Source: Robertkochia marina (GTDB lineage: Bacteria; Bacteroidota; Bacteroidia; Flavobacteriales; Flavobacteriaceae). Taken from it: a stretch of 64,000 bases of DNA. The position numbers and the translations under genes are program-made. Below the pieces are notes generated by a model. The model was not told the origin of the DNA and searched no databases. It saw nothing but the letters and a program-made list of their open reading frames with translations. Within the stretch, counting starts at the first letter, position 1. Each line of letters begins with the position of its first letter. This document shows, piece by piece, positions 10,401 to 18,015 of this stretch. The stretch is taken from contig NZ_SSMC01000003.1 of assembly GCF_004799345.1 (NCBI RefSeq), positions 1-64,000 of the forward strand, written 5' to 3'.

Positions 10401-11602
10401 CGGAATATCAGGGAAATGACGGGGAGCTTCTTTTTGAATTTCAGGATGGGGCTCCACCTTTTGAACTTTATGCCAATGATCAATTGGTTTACCGTGGCAG
10501 TGATCGTGTATATCGTTTATCTGAATTAAAAGCGGGCACCTACCATATGGAATTGCGTGATGATAGTGGCTGTAATAGTTTCCGGGAAGTAATTCTGAGG
10601 CAGCCACCTCAATTGGAAATAATTACAACCCCACCCACCTGCGCTGAATCATGTGACGGTGCCATAGTAATCATGCTAAACGATCCCGATCTTAATCCGG
10701 TGCAATATGCATGGAGTAACGGAGTCTATGGACCTCAGGTGTTGAATTTATGCCCCGGCGATTATTCAGTTGATGTTTTGATGGAGGACGGGCAGGTAGT
10801 CTCAATTGAGATAAACGTTTCTCAGGCAGAGAGCTACACGATTCAGGTTCCGGATGTTGTTACCCTTTGCACTGCGGGGGAGGCTTTGCTTGAAGCCGGA
10901 TCTGACAAGGTAAATACACGCTATGAATGGTGGTACAATGAAATGTTGTTATCAGAAAACAGAATCATGCGGGTTTCTCAAACAGGCACCTACCTGTTAA
11001 AGGTAAGTTCCGGTAAGTGTGTTTACAGCAAATCTTTCGATGTGATCCGGTCAAATACAGAAGTGAAACCGGAGTTTATCATGTCGTCTTTTGGGTTTGT
11101 TGACGAAGAGATCATTGCGATCGATCTGACTACCCCGGTGCCGGAAGATATTTCCTGGCAATTGCCTGCCAATGCCCGGCTTTCTGATGAAAACAAGGAT
11201 GGAATATCCTTTTTCTTTAAAGAAGCAGGGGAATATGAGATAGGAATGAGCGTAAAAACCGGAGGGTGTCAAAGCACCCTGTATAAAAAGATCGTGATCA
11301 CAGATAAAGAAACGAATTCAGGTACCGATCAGGCAGAAGGAGACTTTGCCTTGAAAGTTATCAAGGTGTATCCTAATCCAACAGATTCCTTTTTTTATGT
11401 GAATCTTGAATTAGAAGAACCCGCTCCGGTTAGCCTAAAGGTTTTTAGCCTGGCCAGCAATAACCTCCTCTCTCAGAGTATAGGCTTAGGAAGTACTACC
11501 TATGAAAAGAGAATGGAGATGGGTAACGCCCCTCCCGGAATTTATGCTCTGGTCGTCGAAGTAAATGGCAGGAGGAAGGTGTATAAGGTGATGAAACGTT
11601 GA
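7463..11602 (+). CDS. SprB-repeat surface protein with T9SS type A sorting domain (1379 aa)
   Basis: A signal peptide (about residues 1-18) is followed by a unique N-terminal region with several cysteines. Then come at least six SprB-type repeats with the pattern C-x-G-xx-DG-x-I-x-GG-xPPY-x-W and 'L..G.Y...V.D.NGC', for example starting at 'DVPCRGGAEG', 'HVKCYGMSDG', 'LRCHDSNDG' and 'ASCSNARDG'. The last 80 residues (from 'IKVYPNPTDSFFYVNL' to the terminal 'VYKVMKR') are a classic type A C-terminal domain. That domain directs export through the type IX secretion system and attachment or release at the cell surface. SprB repeats are known from the flavobacterial gliding adhesin SprB and from many other surface proteins, so gliding function cannot be assumed. 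Last gene of the operon. Confidence 0.92.
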   Translation: MRKLLICFLFFTFYMVEAQKFRVVTLPVSYDYEFNDGFADGSGTCSSCWTYADRTPGLILSETLSEISDGYLTDLEELSVSFYEKASKDQNKPFEQIDYCQSNRYNVRDAFTGKMNSYCEARVNREDMMLRKEVPLVYGNYASTNLSNPDHNEALSYMKVWLLPNIIRENTALGYCEQLFEGKGVTISDGQWEFLGDESSEWMPLDGPFKDRYPLDVTLEELDMSTSTGLRSFQFIKLRFVIKASGSGSFHGFNTSNASSELETKGQGKAVLGPYSFTVYRCSPELTQSPQVFDVACHGDNSGSFRLSFNRELYADHSEKMIVMLYRLIGEEFEFLESQTLSALDLSEATWQWHSVLSPGTYRVRWMTKEGDDDLSSIPDIARESNVFKIGEPEPLVMQLTKKDVPCRGGAEGTITVELTGGVSPYTYSIDGEKWKEAKMFEGLKTGSYSITGRDANGCEIQGEVFLEEPETIPKAAFLLTSSPTAFEADDGFVKMFVTGGSEPYSYLWTKDGEPFSEVMDLKNLGPGEYQFFATDALGCTAETPVLKLEQPDPLKVLFFAEKDTLFCAYDKTVLRAQGTGSASEVDNSYTYLWSDGTTDPVLTSVAAGNYRVTVFDKYWNSTTSEFKITAPAVIETNTEVTHVKCYGMSDGEITLNINGGTPPYKVTWNLMEDSGFYREGQDLEGLEPGRYFYRVVDANDCEYTNANTPVEIMGPNKKLEIESVSIINLSEPGADDGSLMIEIAGGTPPYSYQWVGSDGFSAETPSIHNLKKGKYTVIVTDANAGSELIPACKIQQEFEVIAPEPLLTELSVVQPLRCHDSNDGLLEAGITGGVLPYTISWYGKFSEEVHEITNSSTVLEGVSSGVYFFEVIDANGIIAISKEVTLEVPPPLMLGTANITHASCSNARDGEIMMEITGGVPPYFITWETGENTTLHQGLSPGVYPVSVEDSNGCIITEVYRVQGENELELIVTRADDPSEYQGNDGELLFEFQDGAPPFELYANDQLVYRGSDRVYRLSELKAGTYHMELRDDSGCNSFREVILRQPPQLEIITTPPTCAESCDGAIVIMLNDPDLNPVQYAWSNGVYGPQVLNLCPGDYSVDVLMEDGQVVSIEINVSQAESYTIQVPDVVTLCTAGEALLEAGSDKVNTRYEWWYNEMLLSENRIMRVSQTGTYLLKVSSGKCVYSKSFDVIRSNTEVKPEFIMSSFGFVDEEIIAIDLTTPVPEDISWQLPANARLSDENKDGISFFFKEAGEYEIGMSVKTGGCQSTLYKKIVITDKETNSGTDQAEGDFALKVIKVYPNPTDSFFYVNLELEEPAPVSLKVFSLASNNLLSQSIGLGSTTYEKRMEMGNAPPGIYALVVEVNGRRKVYKVMKR

Positions 11603-11687
11603 TTGTTTTAGGGATGTAGGGATGTAGGGATAGATAAATTTTAATATTTTCCCTACCCGCCTACCCGCGTTGCCCTCCCGCCAGCTG

Positions 11688-11755
11688 GCTCCCCTGTCTG
11701 GCGACAGGCAGGATCGCTAAAAAGGTCTGCAAGACCTTTTTTTACGCTCGGCCCT
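11688..11755. repeat. Dispersed palindromic repeat, family C, copy 1
   Basis: GACAGGCAGGATCGCTAAAA is followed by an AAAAAGGTC / GACCTTTTT hairpin and ACGCTCGGCCC. Related copies lie at 20404-20478 (same strand) and 15624-15712 (inverted). The hairpin with flanking A and T runs has the form of a bidirectional terminator. The neighbouring DNA also carries GGGATGTA and CCGCCTACC short repeats. Confidence 0.65.
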
Positions 11756-11816
11756 CCGCCTACCCGCCTACCCAGGTATCTCGTAATTTACTACCTTAGT
11801 TCACCAAAGAACACTC

Positions 11817-13127
11817 ATGAATCTCAAATCCTGCTTGTACTTTACCCTTTTGGTATTTTCCACCTCTGTTTACGCGCAGCACGACCTGGAATCAGACATG
11901 CTGTTAACGCCATACACGGTTTATGAGGACACCTTGGTGGCAGGACTGAAGGATAAGGCAGCCCTCATTATGGAGGAAGCTATAAAGACACTGGCCTTTC
12001 CGGGAGCACAATTCATGGCGGTGAAAGAAGGGGAGGTGATCTTTCATGAAACCTATGGCTACCATACCTATGATAGTTTGGTTCCTGTGGGAAGGAAGGA
12101 CCTCTATGACCTGGCGTCCGTAACTAAAATAGCAGGACCTCTCCCTGCCTTGATGAAATTGGTTGAGGAAGGAAAGATCGATCTCGATGCACCCTTCAGC
12201 AACTATTGGGAACCCTGGAAAAATAAAAAGGATAAAGCCGGGATTACTTTTCGGGAAGTGCTGGCTCACCAGGCAGGGCTCAAGCCTTATATCGCCTTTA
12301 TGAATCACCTTATGACCGATGAAGGTTACAATAAGAAGTATGTCAATACGGTAGCTGATAAAAAATATACGAAGCCTGTAAACAATGAACTCTTTGTCTC
12401 AAAAAAATTCAGTAAGCGAATAGTTCGTGACATCAGCAAATCTTCGGTGAGTGATCAAAAAACGTATAAATATTCCGGTCTTTCCTTTTTGCTCTATCCT
12501 GATATGATAGAGCAGATTACAGGGATGTCTTATCGCACCTATGTGAGGAAAAACTTTTATGAACCTATTGGTGCAACCACCCTGATGTTTAATCCCAAAG
12601 GTTGGTATCCTGAGCAATTGATCGTGCCTACAGAAAAGGACACCCTGTTTCGAAAGTCTTTGGTGAAAGGTTATGTGCATGATGAGAATGCCGCCATTAT
12701 GGGGGGAGTTTCCGGAAATGCAGGGCTTTTCGGAACAGCCGAGGATCTGGCCAGGCTCATGCAACTCTATTTGAATAAAGGAGTGTTTAACGGAAAACAA
12801 ATACTCAGTGAAGCCGTGGTGAATGAATTTACCAGGGTGCAATTCCCGGAAAATGGGAACAGACGGGGACTCGGGTTTGATAAACCCTTGCTTGATAATG
12901 GACAATTGGATATCCAGGAGGCTTATCCGGCGCCCGGGGCAAGTGAAGCCAGCTTTGGCCATTCAGGATTTACCGGCACCTTTGTCTGGGCAGACCCTCA
13001 GGGCGAATGGATTTTTGTATTTCTCTCTAACAGGGTGTATCCTGATCGCAGCCACCGGGCGATTTATTCCCTTAAGGTTAGAGAGCGACTGATGCAGTTG
13101 TTTTATGAAACGTATCAGTCTCAATAA
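11817..13127 (+). CDS. Exported serine hydrolase, beta-lactamase/class C fold
   Basis: A signal peptide (residues 1-20, ending VYAQ) is followed by a penicillin-binding-protein-like beta-lactamase domain. The catalytic S-x-x-K box is SVTK (S101, K104). A Tyr motif is at Y219-S220-G221, and the C-terminal triad region is 'GHSGFTGTFVW'. The length (436 aa) suits this family. Such proteins include esterases, D-aminopeptidases and peptidoglycan-modifying enzymes, and the substrate cannot be read from the sequence. The Y-x-N box is replaced by YSG, so beta-lactamase activity is unlikely to be the main role. It stands alone, after a repeat-bearing gap. Gene order gives no clue to a partner. Confidence 0.88.
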   Translation: MNLKSCLYFTLLVFSTSVYAQHDLESDMLLTPYTVYEDTLVAGLKDKAALIMEEAIKTLAFPGAQFMAVKEGEVIFHETYGYHTYDSLVPVGRKDLYDLASVTKIAGPLPALMKLVEEGKIDLDAPFSNYWEPWKNKKDKAGITFREVLAHQAGLKPYIAFMNHLMTDEGYNKKYVNTVADKKYTKPVNNELFVSKKFSKRIVRDISKSSVSDQKTYKYSGLSFLLYPDMIEQITGMSYRTYVRKNFYEPIGATTLMFNPKGWYPEQLIVPTEKDTLFRKSLVKGYVHDENAAIMGGVSGNAGLFGTAEDLARLMQLYLNKGVFNGKQILSEAVVNEFTRVQFPENGNRRGLGFDKPLLDNGQLDIQEAYPAPGASEASFGHSGFTGTFVWADPQGEWIFVFLSNRVYPDRSHRAIYSLKVRERLMQLFYETYQSQ

Positions 13128-13144
13128 TAGGAGGGAGATCTGCA

Positions 13145-13681
13145 TTATTTCTCCCAACGGTCATAAGTCAGGATCTGCAATCCTTCTTCAAAGCTTTCTT
13201 TTTGACTTAATTTCCAATGAACTGTTTTAGGGGAGTTGCCGAACAGTTTGATTCCATTACCCAGGATAAAGGGATTGAGCTTTAATTTTAATTGATCGAT
13301 AAGGTCGTTGTCTAAAAGCCATCCCGCGAAGGTTCCTCCGCCACACAAATAGATATCCGTATCAGAATCTCTTTTTATTTCCTCAATGCGATCAACCGAA
13401 CAACTTTCAACATGAACCGCATCGGCAATATTTTCTAACTGAAGCGAGTCTGAGAAAATATAGTGTTCCATATGAGGGTAGGCGGGTTGTCCCGGTTCGA
13501 GACCGTATTGATAGCCGAATTCATAGGTTCTGCGACCCATGATCACCGTTTTAAATTCTTTTAGATCGGCCAGGTATTTTTCTACCCCCTTTCCACCTTT
13601 GGGGAAAGCGCTCACATCATCATCGGGTCCGGCGATATATCCGTCAAGAGAAGTGGCTACATAGTAAATGATTTTCGACAT
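13145..13681 (-). CDS. Dihydrofolate reductase/RibD C-terminal domain family protein
   Basis: The 178-aa protein has the RibD C-terminal fold signature. The N-terminus 'IIYYVATSLDGYIAGPDDD' is followed by 'VIMGRRTYEFG', and 'DIYLCGGGTFAGWLLDNDLIDQLKL' forms the NADPH-binding region. Members of this family (YwjB/YyaP-like) are probable NADPH-dependent reductases of unknown substrate. It is not the riboflavin enzyme, because the deaminase domain is absent and there are no rib genes nearby. It converges with the preceding hydrolase, 17 bp away. Confidence 0.85.
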   Translation of the reverse strand: MSKIIYYVATSLDGYIAGPDDDVSAFPKGGKGVEKYLADLKEFKTVIMGRRTYEFGYQYGLEPGQPAYPHMEHYIFSDSLQLENIADAVHVESCSVDRIEEIKRDSDTDIYLCGGGTFAGWLLDNDLIDQLKLKLNPFILGNGIKLFGNSPKTVHWKLSQKESFEEGLQILTYDRWEK

Positions 13682-13742
13682 GATATTTGTGGTGTTTTGT
13701 TACCGGGGGAAGCTCCTTTTTTTACTGAATGATGAGAAAATT

Positions 13743-14160
13743 TTATTCGTTTTCGTATTCATTTAATTCATTGTTTACTAGGTTCAATCCCTTTTCAATA
13801 GTACTCTTGATATGGGGTATTTTATGCTTGTAGAAGTTTAAATTGTCCTGTGCTATTTTAATCCGGTCAAGCAACTCAGGTTTTTGTAAAAACTTTTCCG
13901 GATCTACGGGCCGACTTACGATCTTATAAGTGCCCTTAGGGGTGGGTACCTGAACTCGTTTCCATAGTTTATTATGCAGCCGTAACTTATATTCGTGATT
14001 ACGGGGTTCCCTGTCTGTGCTGCTTCCAATTGTTTGTTTGTAAGGCAATAAGAATTCCTAATACCACTAAAACAATTTCGCCGAATGCATATTTAAGATA
14101 CTTCCCCATACTGCCTTGTTCAATTAATGATCGCCGTATGTGACGGAAGATTTGAATCAT
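13743..14160 (-). pseudogene. Decayed DUF6090-family membrane protein
   Basis: From the ATG at 14160 the minus strand encodes 'MIQIFRHIRRSLIEQG', then a hydrophobic segment 'GEIVLVVLGILIALQTNNW'. This is the hallmark N-terminus of DUF6090 proteins, which are common in Flavobacteriaceae. That frame stops at about residue 50. The reading continues in another frame ('RNHEYKLRLHNKLW...' to 'LVNNELNEYENE'), giving a coiled C-terminal part ending at 13743. Family members are usually much longer (about 230-260 aa). The gene therefore carries a frameshift and appears to have lost its middle section. A 101-aa open frame starting at TTG 14048 exists but is unlikely to be a native gene. Function of DUF6090 is unknown. 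Confidence 0.7.
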
Positions 14161-14393
14161 GGTTCAATATTGGTCTTAAAGTTATTTCAATAGCGTTAGG
14201 GAATGACATCATCCTTTTGGTTAGGACAATTTGAAAAGAGGTAAGGTGCTAATAATGAGTTGGGAATCTCTAATCTATGAAAATAGAATGAATAATGCAG
14301 GGTAGATATATCTTGGGTGTATTTGAGTAAGGGCTTAGATAAGAAAATAATAAAATTAATGCTCTGGTTTTTGGGGAGGAAGAAGGTATTTAG

Positions 14394-14774
14394 TTACGAT
14401 TTTACCCTCCATGGCGGGTTAAGACGGTTCTCACCGGCATAGTACAACACCAATTGGTTACCATCTAAATCTTTAAGGCGGGCTTCTCTCCATAACCAAT
14501 TTTGATCAGTGGGCTCCTGGTCGAATGCAATGCCTTGCTTTTTTAAAAGCTCAACTCTTTCATCCAGATCGTTACACTCAAAATATACATAGATTCCTTC
14601 TCCTTCAGGAAGTTTTTCCACCCGGTGTATAGAAAAGGTAGCGTTCCCATCCGGGCATTCGAACCTTGCATAATGGGGTAGGGCATCTACAATAAGCAAA
14701 AGCCCTAATTTTTGGTAAAAGGGAACAGACCTGTTAAGGTCCAATGAGGGTATGGTGATCTGGTTTAAGTTCAT
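14394..14774 (-). CDS. VOC (glyoxalase/bleomycin-resistance fold) protein
   Basis: The 126-aa protein has a single VOC domain: 'QITIPSLDLNRSVPFYQKLGL' (beta-alpha-beta start), 'YVYFECNDLDERVELLKKQGI', and 'WLWREARLKDLDGNQLVLYYAG' with the metal-site-like glutamates at the C-terminal end. VOC proteins bind metal and include lyases, dioxygenases and antibiotic-binding proteins, so the substrate is unknown. It is a lone gene. The 233-bp gap upstream (14161-14393) shows nothing recognisable. Confidence 0.85.
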   Translation of the reverse strand: MNLNQITIPSLDLNRSVPFYQKLGLLLIVDALPHYARFECPDGNATFSIHRVEKLPEGEGIYVYFECNDLDERVELLKKQGIAFDQEPTDQNWLWREARLKDLDGNQLVLYYAGENRLNPPWRVKS

Positions 14775-14873
14775 ATGATTGATATTGGAGTTATTTATAA
14801 ATTAAGCACAACTTCTTGTATTTAAAAATAAGAATATACTTAAATAGGTGCGGTTTTAGTTTTTTTCAGGGTT

Positions 14874-15524
14874 TCACCCTCGGGGAATCTTGAAAACGAT
14901 GCCACCGCCAAGAGCGAATTGGTAGATGGTAGAATAGCTGTTAAAACTAATCCCGGAACCTCCTGTGCCGAAATAAGCCCCGCCACCAACGGCCTGTACT
15001 ACCGACATGAGGGAGGCCTGTACCCTGAAAGCCAGCCGGGGACTCAACCATAGATTAGCCCCACCACGGATCTGCCAGGCGAATTTAGTGGCAGAATCAC
15101 TGATACGCTGTTCAGGATTTTTAATATTAAAGATGCCCAATCCTATTCCTCCGCTCAGGAAGGGTTCTATGGGTTTGTTGTATGAAAAATAGCGGGTGCT
15201 GTTCAACATGATGTAGTTAATACCCAGATCAAAATTGGTGAATTGTACCGATCCAAATCCGCCTCCACGATAAGAGGTTGGCGCCTTGGTATCTTGTCTG
15301 AGGTATTGTAATTCTAATGCTGTACCCTGTCCCATCAGAAATTCAACTCCGGCTCCCCACCGAAAGCCATCTTCAACCTTTCCTTCAAAATAGGAGTTAT
15401 TACCGAAATAGGAACTGAACCGGTCCTGGAATACGTAATCGGCATAGGTGTTCAGACGTATTTCCTGTGCTTGTAATGAGAAGTAAAAACAGAATAGGAA
15501 AAATGAAAGTAAACGGATCTTCAT
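14874..15524 (-). CDS. Outer-membrane beta-barrel protein
   Basis: A signal peptide (MKIRLLSFFLFCFYFSLQAQ) precedes a 195-residue region of short amphipathic strands with many Gly, Phe and Tyr. It looks like an 8-stranded OmpA/OmpW-like barrel ('GVEFLMGQGTALELQYLRQ', 'FDLGINYIML', 'LAFRVQASLMSV', final strand 'FALGGGIVFKI'). No enzyme motif is seen. Single gene, probably located in the outer membrane. The role could be structural or small-molecule uptake. Confidence 0.8.
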   Translation of the reverse strand: MKIRLLSFFLFCFYFSLQAQEIRLNTYADYVFQDRFSSYFGNNSYFEGKVEDGFRWGAGVEFLMGQGTALELQYLRQDTKAPTSYRGGGFGSVQFTNFDLGINYIMLNSTRYFSYNKPIEPFLSGGIGLGIFNIKNPEQRISDSATKFAWQIRGGANLWLSPRLAFRVQASLMSVVQAVGGGAYFGTGGSGISFNSYSTIYQFALGGGIVFKIPRG

Positions 15525-15623
15525 AATAGTGGTATTTAATGTGATTGACTAAGATCCGGGGAATTGTTTTGAAAATCTAAGTTAATGAAAATCAATTAGT
15601 TTTTTAGGGATATGGGGGCGAGC

Positions 15624-15712
15624 ATTAATAAAAGGTCCGGTGGACCTTTTTAGCGAATTTACCTGCCATGAAACAGACTTGCCTGGTGGCGGCAGCCAGG
15701 CTCGTCCCTTAA
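15624..15712. repeat. Dispersed palindromic repeat, family C, inverted copy
   Basis: This is the reverse-complement form of the repeat at 20404-20478. It has an AAAAGGTCCGGTGGACCTTTT hairpin core, then AGCGAA on the right and a cluster of GCCTGG-type palindromes. It lies in the 1.1-kb gap between the barrel protein and the glycosyltransferase. Confidence 0.65.
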
Positions 15713-15841
15713 ACTCAAACCCTTAACTAATTGATTATGAGCTACACTTAGTTGGTTTAATCCTACAAACCCAAAAGCAATAATCGATTAAATGCATAAA
15801 ATGCTGATAAAAAGCAAATTAAAGTTGTTTTTATACAAGAG

Positions 15842-15868
15842 TTGAAATGGGGTAGCACCCTATATTTG
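15842..15868 (+). promoter_or_regulatory. Bacteroidetes-type promoter for the putative small RNA
   Basis: TATATTTG at 15861-15868 matches the -7 consensus TAnnTTTG exactly. A TTG at 15842-15844 lies 16 bp upstream as the -33 element. Transcription would start near 15873-15876. No credible coding start follows. Confidence 0.7.
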
Positions 15869-15873
15869 CAGTG

Positions 15874-16073
15874 TTGAAATTTTGAAAAGACAGTTGATCG
15901 GGAGGTTTTTACCTCTGGTATCACTCTAAAAATATCACTTATCCTACTTGAGATAAGTCCTTGTTTCACGCCCCCCCTTGAAACAGGAGATAAGGTCTCA
16001 TAATTATTAGTTGATTTTGATTATATAAATTGGTTGGTTTTACTGAAAAGGTCACGAAAAGTGGCCTTTTTTT
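15874..16073 (+). ncRNA. Putative structured small RNA of about 200 nt
   Basis: A good promoter and a good terminator (16047-16073) bound a 200-base segment with no supported gene. Three hairpins follow one another. GAGGT/ACCTC at 15902-15915 has a 4-base loop and possible outer pairs. ACTTATC/GATAAGT at 15937-15958 has an 8-base loop. TGTTTC/GAAACA at 15962-15985 is extended by CC/GG and carries a loop with seven consecutive C residues. A C-rich loop is typical of small RNAs that pair with purine-rich ribosome binding sites, which is inference here. It could instead be the flavobacterial 6S RNA (6S-Flavo). I cannot decide without a covariance search. Confidence 0.55.
16047..16073 (+). terminator. 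Terminator of the putative small RNA
   Basis: AAGGTCAC and GTGGCCTT pair (one G-U) around a GAAAA loop, followed by seven or more T residues. Confidence 0.8.
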
Positions 16074-16515
16074 ATATGTGGAATTTTAGGTCGTTTGCCT
16101 TCTTACTGTTTAACCAAGCCTAAAAAGGAGTATTAAATAATTTATCCCGGAATATCTCACGGGCCTGGGAAGTAGGATCATTTAAAATACTGATTCTTTC
16201 TAAAATAATTGTAGGGCCTTCAATGCAGGTAATTCGTTTCATATTTCCCAAATGAATAAATATCTGATTCAGTCATCCCGATGCTACAGGAGATCATCAT
16301 CAATTTTCTTTAAAACTGCCTGCACAATATGAGACAAAACCTCATTTATTTTCAAGTACACCCGGGTAACATCGGGTGATGTCACCAGATTTAAAATGGA
16401 TATATAAAGAGAAAATGATCCTCTCCAGAGAACAATATCCTTTGAACTTGAATGATGAAACTGTAAAGGCTCCGTTTGTTTTAAAAATAGTGACCTTCAT
16501 TTCATCAAATCCTCC

Positions 16516-16523
16516 TATTTTTG
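16516..16523 (+). promoter_or_regulatory. Probable -7 element for the glycosyltransferase gene
   Basis: TATTTTTG matches TAnnTTTG and is followed by GCAGTG, the same context as the small-RNA promoter. It lies about 90 bp before the start at 16612. No clear -33 TTG is visible. The gap from 16074 to 16515 shows no supported gene. Confidence 0.5.
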
Positions 16524-16611
16524 CAGTGTCAGAATATACAATGTTGCAATGTGCATGATTTAGGTTAAGGGTTTGATCATTGGGTTATTCTTTTAGAGGT
16601 AATACATAAGG

Positions 16612-17610
16612 ATGAAAATTTTAATAGTTGATAATTCTGTAATTCCGGTGAACCTTTATGGCGGTACAGAAAGAGTCATTTGGGCCCTTGGAAAGGAGTT
16701 AACAGATCTTGGTCACAGCGTAACGTATTTGGTGAAAAAAGGTTCTTCCTGCGATTTCGCTTCTGTAATACCCATCGATGACGATATCCCCCTGTTAAAA
16801 CAAATTCCGGCCGATACGGAGGTGGTTCATTTCAATTTCTTTCCTGAGAACCTGGAAGACCTAAATGTGCCTTACATCATAACGATGCATGGCAATGTTA
16901 ACAATGAATTTGTTTTTGACAAAAACACGGTATTTGTTTCTAAAAATCATGCAGAAAGATATGGTTCGGTGTCTTATGTACATAAAGGACTGGATTGGAG
17001 CCAGTATTCAAAACCTAATGTAAACCGATATAGTAATTCTTTTCATTTTTTAGGACGGGCTGCCTGGGGTGTAAAAAATTTAAAGGGTGCTATTGATATC
17101 ATCAAAAAGGTCAAACAGGAGAATTTAAATGTATTGGGCGGCAGGCGATTCAGTGAACGGGTATTTAAATTAGGGCCGACCTATATGTTTTCCAGAAAGG
17201 TGAATTTCAGAGGTATGGTTGGTGGGGTAGAAAAAGAAACCTATTTGAATCAATCACGAGGTCTTATCTTTCCTGTGTTATGGCATGAGCCCTTTGGCCT
17301 GGCCATTATTGAAAGTTTATTTTATGGTTGTCCGGTATTTGGAACGCCATATGGTTCACTGAAGGAGATCGTTATCCCCGAAGCAGGCTTTCTGAGCAAT
17401 AAGAAAGATGTTATTGCAGAGGCCATAGCTAATGATTATCATTACAACCCAAGATGGTGTCATGAATATGCCGTTGAGAATTTTAATAGCAAGATAATGG
17501 CACTGCGTTACCTCGAAAAATACGATACCGTACTCAAGGGTAAAACCCTGAATGAGACCAATCCTCAGTTAAAGGTGATTCAGAAAGAGAGGTATCTGCC
17601 TTTTGATTGA
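16612..17610 (+). CDS. Glycosyltransferase, GT4-like (GT-B fold)
   Basis: The 332-aa protein starts 'MKILIVDNSVIPVNLYGGTERVIWALGKELTDLGHSVT', which is the N-terminal Rossmann domain of GT-B enzymes with the glycine-rich acceptor loop. The C-terminal domain has 'HEPFGLAIIESLFYGCPVFGTPYGSLKEIV', the E-x7-E nucleotide-sugar-binding motif of family 4. It probably transfers a sugar from a nucleotide donor to a cell-envelope glycan. It stands alone, so the acceptor cannot be inferred. There is no signal peptide, so it is cytosolic. Confidence 0.88.
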   Translation: MKILIVDNSVIPVNLYGGTERVIWALGKELTDLGHSVTYLVKKGSSCDFASVIPIDDDIPLLKQIPADTEVVHFNFFPENLEDLNVPYIITMHGNVNNEFVFDKNTVFVSKNHAERYGSVSYVHKGLDWSQYSKPNVNRYSNSFHFLGRAAWGVKNLKGAIDIIKKVKQENLNVLGGRRFSERVFKLGPTYMFSRKVNFRGMVGGVEKETYLNQSRGLIFPVLWHEPFGLAIIESLFYGCPVFGTPYGSLKEIVIPEAGFLSNKKDVIAEAIANDYHYNPRWCHEYAVENFNSKIMALRYLEKYDTVLKGKTLNETNPQLKVIQKERYLPFD

Positions 17611-17647
17611 TTTGTGTTTTATGCTTTTTATTCAAGTATGATCGTAA

Positions 17648-17717
17648 TTCTCCTCCCTTTTTGGGGCCTGCCTACCGGAAGGCGGGGATACCCGGAGGGC
17701 AGAGGGGGGCTTTTTTT
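17648..17717. repeat. Dispersed repeat, family B, copy 1
   Basis: TTCTCCTCCCTTT, GGG, CCTGCCTACCGGAAGGC and GGGATACCCGGAGGGC, then GGGGGGCTTTTTTT. A second copy with the same order and a few substitutions is at 19755-19825. The terminal G run and T run resemble a terminator. The rest of the 17611-18015 gap shows no gene. Confidence 0.7.
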
Positions 17718-17985
17718 CGGGATTATGTTTTAGGAAATACTACTCCACTACCGCGTCTGCCTTCCCGCGGATAGCAAGCAGGGACGTCTTTGTATTTGGT
17801 ATTTCTGTTAAATAATACTACTCCCGACTAACAACTAACGATTCCCGAGATTTGGTGATCTACACAAACCATCCCCGTCCTGTTTACCTGCCTTGAATTG
17901 GCAGGCAAGAACAAACGCTTCCGTACAACCTTTGCGCTAGCCTTTTGTGAATTAAAATTCTCCATCTTGTATTCGGTAAATGAGT

Positions 17986-17993
17986 TACCTTTG
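17986..17993 (+). promoter_or_regulatory. Promoter -7 element for the ABC-F gene
   Basis: TACCTTTG is a perfect TAnnTTTG match, 23 bp before the ATG at 18016. The 15-base string TACCTTTGCGCCTTC is identical to the one in front of typA at 57594. Confidence 0.7.
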
Positions 17994-18015
17994 CGCCTTC
18001 TAAAAAACGGAGCAA

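Noticed and set aside
15763-15969. 68-aa minus-strand open frame in the 15.5-16.6 kb gap
   Set aside because: It overlaps the small-RNA hairpins, has no ribosome binding site and no protein-like composition.
16376-16558. 60-aa plus-strand open frame before the glycosyltransferase
   Set aside because: It spans the likely promoter of the next gene and shows no family or ribosome binding site.
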